A DNA stretch of 64,000 bases from Planomonospora sp. ID82291. GTDB taxonomy: Bacteria; Actinomycetota; Actinomycetes; Streptosporangiales; Streptosporangiaceae. Below the pieces are notes generated by a model. It had not been told where the DNA came from, did no database searches, and saw only the letters and a program-made list of their open reading frames with translations. Where the stretch lies: contig NZ_JABTEX010000003.1 in assembly GCF_015711645.1 (NCBI RefSeq), forward strand, positions 682,001 to 746,000, read 5' to 3'. How positions within the stretch are numbered: position 1 is the stretch's first letter; every line of letters starts with the position of its first letter. Shown here in pieces: positions 60,727-64,000 of this stretch. A program made the translations under genes and the position numbers.

Positions 60727-61034
60727 AGTACGAACGCACGGCGTCGTTCCTCCGCGACATCTCACGACTGCCTCCCGAGCACTACGTGATGTTCAGAGAC
60801 GCCGTCTACAAACATCTGCTTCCGGCGATCGAGCAGGGAGCCCACACGGGCCAGGCGTCCTGGCCCGTACGGCTCCGCGTCCACAAGCTCACCGGCACCG
60901 ACGTCTACAGCCTGACCTGGAACTTCTCGTCTCCGGACGGTCGGGCCACGTTCCGCTTCGTCGCCACGGACGACGGTGAGCCCGTCCTGCAGTGGCGCAG
61001 GGTCGGCGACCACTCGGTCTACGACCGCCCCTGA
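60723..61034 (+). CDS. RelE/ParE-family-like toxin
   Basis: 103-aa basic protein that begins VKYERTASFLRDISRLPPEHYVMFRDAV and contains VRLRVHKLTGTDVYSLTWNF and TFRFVATDDGEPVLQWRRVG, the beta-sheet pattern of RelE/ParE-superfamily toxins. The start is GTG 60723, four bases inside the antitoxin gene. A RelE-like mRNA cleaver would be the default expectation, but catalytic residues cannot be assigned with certainty. Confidence 0.72.
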   Translation: MKYERTASFLRDISRLPPEHYVMFRDAVYKHLLPAIEQGAHTGQASWPVRLRVHKLTGTDVYSLTWNFSSPDGRATFRFVATDDGEPVLQWRRVGDHSVYDRP

Positions 61035-61045
61035 CCCATCGGACA

Positions 61046-61348
61046 TCAGAACAGCTCGCCCGTCGTTCCCTCGGCCGCCTTCAGAGCCCGAGGAACCTTG
61101 GACCGGGTGGTCTTCTTGTCGTGGAGCCCCTTGGCGACCTCTTCGGCGTAGCGGGCGTGGTTAAGCTCCAGGAGGCGGTCCACGAACTCCCGCTGCACGT
61201 CTACGGAACCAGGCTGTGCGGCGGGTGCCACGGTGTAGCGCATCTCCCGGCCACCGATCTTGTAGTGGCCGTGGCCGAGGCCCTGCTCGATGAGGTTGTC
61301 CCAACCGTAGGCGCGGCATACTGCCTCGTCGATGTCCCGGTGGATACG
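61046..61348 (-). pseudogene. 3' remnant of an Eco57I/PglX-like DNA methyltransferase (drmMI candidate)
   Basis: The minus frame reads through 100 codons from the IS boundary to the stop: RIHRDIDEAVCRAYGWDNL, then HYKIGGREMRYTVAP, REFVDRLLELNHARYAEEV and AKGLHDKK, ending GELF. This is the recognisable C-terminus of large Eco57I-type adenine methyltransferases, the class to which DISARM DrmMI and PglX belong. The gene is cut at 61348/61349 where the ISL3 element end (GGCTCTTCGAAG) begins. The catalytic part is missing from this window and, if it survives, should lie beyond 64000. Its place upstream of drmA matches drmMI in class 1 DISARM. Confidence 0.82.
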
Positions 61349-61513
61349 GGCTCTTCGAAGTTAAGCGGGGTTGAGGCATCCGCGACCTCGTCGGGTAGTG
61401 GCGCAGCGGGTGCGTAGACGCTGGTTTTCGGGATTGCGGAAACCGTAGGCGTCTCGGGCGACCGTCTTGATCACTCGGTTGGTGCCCTCGGAGCCGGCGT
61501 TGGTGACGCCGGT
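61349..61513 (-). pseudogene. ISL3-family transposase, C-terminal piece with IS end
   Basis: The minus strand encodes GVTNAGSEGTNRVIKTVARD and AYGFRNPENQRLRTRCATTR, ending in GCLNPA and a TAA stop at 61361-61363. This is the conserved C-terminus of ISL3-type transposases. The element end, GGCTCTTCGAAG, starts at 61349 and borders the methyltransferase remnant. The piece joins in frame with the transposase part at 63118-64000 when the inserted IS3 element is removed. Confidence 0.85.
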
Positions 61514-61540
61514 CCGGTACCTGTCAAACCGGTTGGAACA

Positions 61541-62548
61541 TCAAGCTACGTGCGGTGTTTGTGGTGAGGCCTCGGCTTCGGGAGCCGTTGACGGCTTGTT
61601 GATCCACACCCGGGAGGGCAGCGGCGGCGGACAGGGCCGCCGGCCGCGGAACCGTTCGGGGTGGGCCAAGAAGGCCGCGTCCAAGGTCGCGACCCGCCGG
61701 GCGTGAATCTCGACCGCGGAGCCGTCGTGCACCGACGCCGGAGTGTGCATGCCGATCCCAGAATGGCGATGCTCGTTATTGTAATACTGGAAGAACTGCC
61801 CGCAGAAGACGTTGGCATCTTCAATGGAACCGAATTCCCCGGGAAATGCCGGACAATATTTGAGTGTTTTAAACTGCGCTTCGGAATACGGGTTGTCGTT
61901 GGACACGCGCGGACGGGAATGAGACTGATCGATTCCCAGCAGTGCGAGCAGGCCGGAAACGGTGTTCGACGTCATCGAGGTACCCCGGTCGGCATGAATC
62001 GCCTCCGGGGCGATCCCGCCGTTGGCCTCGATCGCGTGCTCGATGAACTCCTTGGCGAGGATCCCGGTCTCCGTCGGCCAGATCTCCCACCAGACGGTTT
62101 TCCGCGAGAAGATGTCGATGATGACGTACAGCAGATAGTACGTACCGCGCGAGGGGCCTTTCAGCTTCGTGATGTCCCACGACCACACCTGGTTCGGGCC
62201 GTCGGCCTCCAGCTCGGGTTTCTTCTTGGCCGGGTGGACGGCCTGGGCCCGGCGCTCACCGGCCGTGCCGCGCATCCGCAGCAGCCGGTACATGGTGGCC
62301 TGCGAGCACAGGTAGACGCCCTCGTCCAGCAGCATCGCCCACGCCTGGCCCGGAGACTTGTCGGCGAAGCGGGGCGAGTCCAGCACCGCCAGCACCTGCG
62401 CCCGCTCGTCCTCGGACAGTTCGGCCGGATGGTGAAACGGGCGGCGCGGTCCCAGCCGGGGCGGGACGGGATTGCGGTGCCGGTGCAGCGTGGCCCGGGA
62501 TCTCCCCAGGACCGCACATGCCCTGACCGTGCCGATCGTTTCCTCCAT
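61541..62548 (-). CDS. IS3-family transposase OrfB (DDE integrase)
   Basis: 335-aa integrase-like transposase. The DDE triad regions are QVWSWDITKL, IHADRGTSMTSNTV and SNDNPYSEAQFKTLKY. An N-terminal HTH_21-like part (ACAVLGRSRATLHRHRNP) precedes it. The orfB frame is open upstream of ATG 62548 (LKQRGLRQELNRILDEHFPA) and lies -1 relative to orfA across their junction, so an OrfAB product by -1 frameshifting is likely, as in other IS3 elements. It looks intact. Confidence 0.92.
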   Translation of the reverse strand: MEETIGTVRACAVLGRSRATLHRHRNPVPPRLGPRRPFHHPAELSEDERAQVLAVLDSPRFADKSPGQAWAMLLDEGVYLCSQATMYRLLRMRGTAGERRAQAVHPAKKKPELEADGPNQVWSWDITKLKGPSRGTYYLLYVIIDIFSRKTVWWEIWPTETGILAKEFIEHAIEANGGIAPEAIHADRGTSMTSNTVSGLLALLGIDQSHSRPRVSNDNPYSEAQFKTLKYCPAFPGEFGSIEDANVFCGQFFQYYNNEHRHSGIGMHTPASVHDGSAVEIHARRVATLDAAFLAHPERFRGRRPCPPPLPSRVWINKPSTAPEAEASPQTPHVA

Positions 62549-62577
62549 CGCGGGGAAATGCTCGTCGAGGATCCGGT

Positions 62578-63036
62578 TCAGCTCTTGTCGGAGTCCGCGC
62601 TGCTTGAGATGTCCTGCAGCAGCGCGAATGCTTTTCCCGCGATGTCCAGGGCGGTCCTGGTCTTCCCCAGCTCGCCGGCGAGTCTTTCATTGCGGGCTTC
62701 GAGTTTGGCCGCGTCGGCCTTGAGCTTCTTGTTCTCGGCGCGCAGCCGGGCCATTTCCTCGGACTCGGCGCTGCGCGCGGGCTTTCCCGTCGAGGCGGCC
62801 AGGGTGCCGCCTTCAGCCTGCTTGCGCCAGTGCTCGATGTGGGAGTGGTACAGCCGTTCCCTGCGCAGCAGGGCGCCGCGCTCGGGGCTGCCTTCGGGCA
62901 GGGCGTCGAAGGCCGCCAGGATCCGCGCCTTGTAGGCCTTGGTGAAGGTGCGCCGCTTGGGCCGGCCCGGCTGCTGGGAGGTCACGCGACCATCCTGCCC
63001 GGTCATGGCGGTCTGGTCGGCGAGTGTCATCGTCAC
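62578..63036 (-). CDS. IS3-family transposase OrfA (helix-turn-helix, coiled coil)
   Basis: 152-aa DNA-binding subunit. A basic HTH part (RRTFTKAYKARILAAFDALPEGSPERGALLRRERLYHSHIEHWRKQ) is followed by a leucine/coiled-coil segment (AESEEMARLRAENKKLKADAAKLEARNERLAGELGKT). It precedes orfB in the same element and probably contributes the N-terminus of the OrfAB fusion. The first 20 residues are of uncertain start; an internal start at about codon 11 is also possible. Confidence 0.88.
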   Translation of the reverse strand: MTMTLADQTAMTGQDGRVTSQQPGRPKRRTFTKAYKARILAAFDALPEGSPERGALLRRERLYHSHIEHWRKQAEGGTLAASTGKPARSAESEEMARLRAENKKLKADAAKLEARNERLAGELGKTRTALDIAGKAFALLQDISSSADSDKS

Positions 63037-63117
63037 TGTCGTGGTGGTCCTGTCTCGCCCTGCTTCATATCAGAGGGAATCGTACGTCCCATGTCTCACA
63101 GCAGTCTGACAGAGAGG

Positions 63118-64000
63118 GGTCTGGATGAACGCGAGGATCTCGGGCCACCAGGTCTCGACCGTGCTCGCCAAGCGGTGGAGCTCGGACAGGCCGGAGGCCG
63201 CGCATCGGTCGTAGAAGCGAAACAGCCGCTCGGCGATGACCGCGCGATCGGGGTGCGTGCGGGCCAGCGCGAGCAGGTCGAGCAGGTCTTCCTTGGCGTT
63301 CCACGCGGCCAGGATCGGCACACCGATCCGCTTCGGCAGCGCCATCAGGTCATCGACCATCGGATCAAGCTGCGAGCCGTGCATCCGGGCGGCCGAGCGG
63401 GTCAGCCGGTTGCGCAGCTCCCATTCCCGGTTGCCCTTGCGCCCGCGCCGGCCCCGCACCTGAACGGTGACGCGGCGGCGGACCTCGGTGACCGCGGCGT
63501 TGGCCAGCTGCACGATATGAAAGTGATCGATCACCAGCCTGGCCTGCGGTAACACCGCCCGGACCGCGGACTTGAAGATGGTGCACATGTCGATCGCGAC
63601 GAAGGCCACGCCATCGCGCCAGGCCTGGCTACGCTCGCCGAGCCAGCCGGTGACGGCGGCGCTGGTACGGCCTTCGACCTGGCCCAGCAGCCCTTGCCCG
63701 CCGGAGATGTCGACGAAGCCGACATGCCAGCGGTCCACGACGGTCTGCCAGGTGCCGGTGGTCTCCTCCCAGCTCCAGCGGGGCCGGCCACGGCGGATCT
63801 CGTCGATCCCCAGCACCGTGACGGGGGCAGGCTGATCGGGCAGGACGCGGGCGGCGTGCGCGGTGAACGCCGCCCAGGCCACCGGCCAGGACACGCCATG
63901 GTCGCGAGCCGACTGCACGATCGTCCTCCCTCCGTCGGCGACCGCCGCCCCGGTGGCCTGGCGTAATCGCGCCGTCAGCCGGGCCCGGGCCGGGACCTGG
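63118..64000 (-). pseudogene. ISL3-family transposase, N-terminal and central part
   Basis: The minus frame covers the catalytic core: VTVLGIDEIRRGRPRW, a WHVGFVDISGGQGLLGQVEGR segment, VAFVAIDMCTIFKSAVRAVLPQARLVIDHFHIVQLANAAV and STVETWWPEILAFIQT. It then breaks at the IS3 insertion. Upstream it stays open to the window edge (TARLRQATGAAVADGGRTIV), so the N-terminus is outside. The gene is inactivated by the nested insertion. Confidence 0.88.

Larger units (their letters stand above)
61514..63117 (-). mobile_element. IS3-family insertion sequence nested in the ISL3 transposase
   Basis: About 1.6 kb with two overlapping-frame genes (orfA, orfB) and imperfect inverted ends built around CTGTCA(A/G)AC at both termini. 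It is flanked by GGT direct repeats at 61511-61513 and 63118-63120 (candidate 3-bp target duplication). Deleting it with one repeat restores an uninterrupted ISL3 reading frame (AFIQT-GVTNAG). Exact ends may shift by a few bases. Confidence 0.8.
61349..64000 (-). mobile_element. ISL3-family element, interrupted by an IS3 element and cut by the window edge
   Basis: Composite of the ISL3 pieces at 61349-61513 and 63118-64000. The terminal inverted-repeat-like GGCTCTTCGAAG at 61349 marks its left end inside the methyltransferase gene. Its other end lies beyond 64000, so the flanking target duplication cannot be checked here. ISL3 elements usually duplicate 8 bp; the candidate left copy would be TGGATACG (61341-61348). 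Confidence 0.75.

Noticed and set aside
60442-61034. Interpretation of the toxin-antitoxin pair as DISARM components
   Set aside because: TA pairs are common independent islands; nothing in the sequence ties this pair to drmABC beyond position.
1-64000. tRNA, rRNA or riboswitch genes
   Set aside because: No cloverleaf, rRNA or known riboswitch signature was recognised on reading; a covariance-model scan was not possible, so small RNAs cannot be excluded.

Overview
The window is very GC-rich, gene-dense DNA with strong third-position GC, frequent GTG (and some TTG) starts and ATGA/TGATG overlaps. Together with sufR-sufB-sufD-Rieske-sufC-sufS-sufU-sufT, opcA beside zwf, and heme a/o synthesis genes next to a pentose-phosphate cluster, this points to a chromosomal segment of an actinomycete. 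A Streptosporangiales- or Streptomyces-like host is plausible, but no genus can be named from the sequence alone. No rRNA, tRNA or CRISPR array was recognised.

The left two thirds is mostly core genome. A DEAD-box RNA helicase runs off the left edge (1-1483). A complete SUF iron-sulfur assembly operon follows on the minus strand (8493 to 1859), led by its own repressor gene sufR, with an operator-like repeat overlapping the promoter and a hairpin terminator after the last gene. Next come a Bcr/CflA-type drug exporter, a VOC protein, a two-gene ABC exporter, a GT-C glycosyltransferase, an EamA exporter, heme A synthase, a SanA/YdcF protein, a PrsW-type protease and heme O synthase. The run tkt-tal-pgi-zwf-opcA-pgl (19721-27999) is the pentose-phosphate and NADPH cluster; an 18-bp-stem hairpin separates pgl from the rest.

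From 28.0 to 42.0 kb lie accessory metabolic and regulatory genes: alpha/beta hydrolases, a TetR/SnoaL divergent pair with two identical 18-bp operators, an adenosine-deaminase-family enzyme, a free-standing Clp N-domain protein, an ACT-GNAT acetyltransferase, an FAD oxidoreductase plus amidohydrolase, a membrane-anchored glycosidase-like protein, an AlkZ-like HTH_42 protein and a SEC-C/TPR protein.

From 42.06 to 61.35 kb the window is a defence island. It holds a type IV McrBC pair (McrB with an EVE/PUA-like domain), then a co-oriented minus-strand block: drmA helicase, drmB (DUF1998), drmC (phospholipase D), a soluble Ser/Thr kinase with a TPR-like tail, a UvrD-type helicase with a RelE/ParE-like N-terminal domain, and a DUF262/HNH protein. 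drmABC is the core of DISARM, but no intact DNA methyltransferase is present. Only the last 100 codons of an Eco57I/PglX-like methyltransferase survive (61046-61348), cut by an ISL3-type element that is itself interrupted by an IS3-type element. Between the remnant and drmA lie an orphan Phd-like antitoxin, divergent from drmA across a palindrome, and a second antitoxin-toxin pair. The drmABC + kinase + RelE-helicase + DUF262 assembly, with its methylase broken or displaced, is the most unusual feature here.
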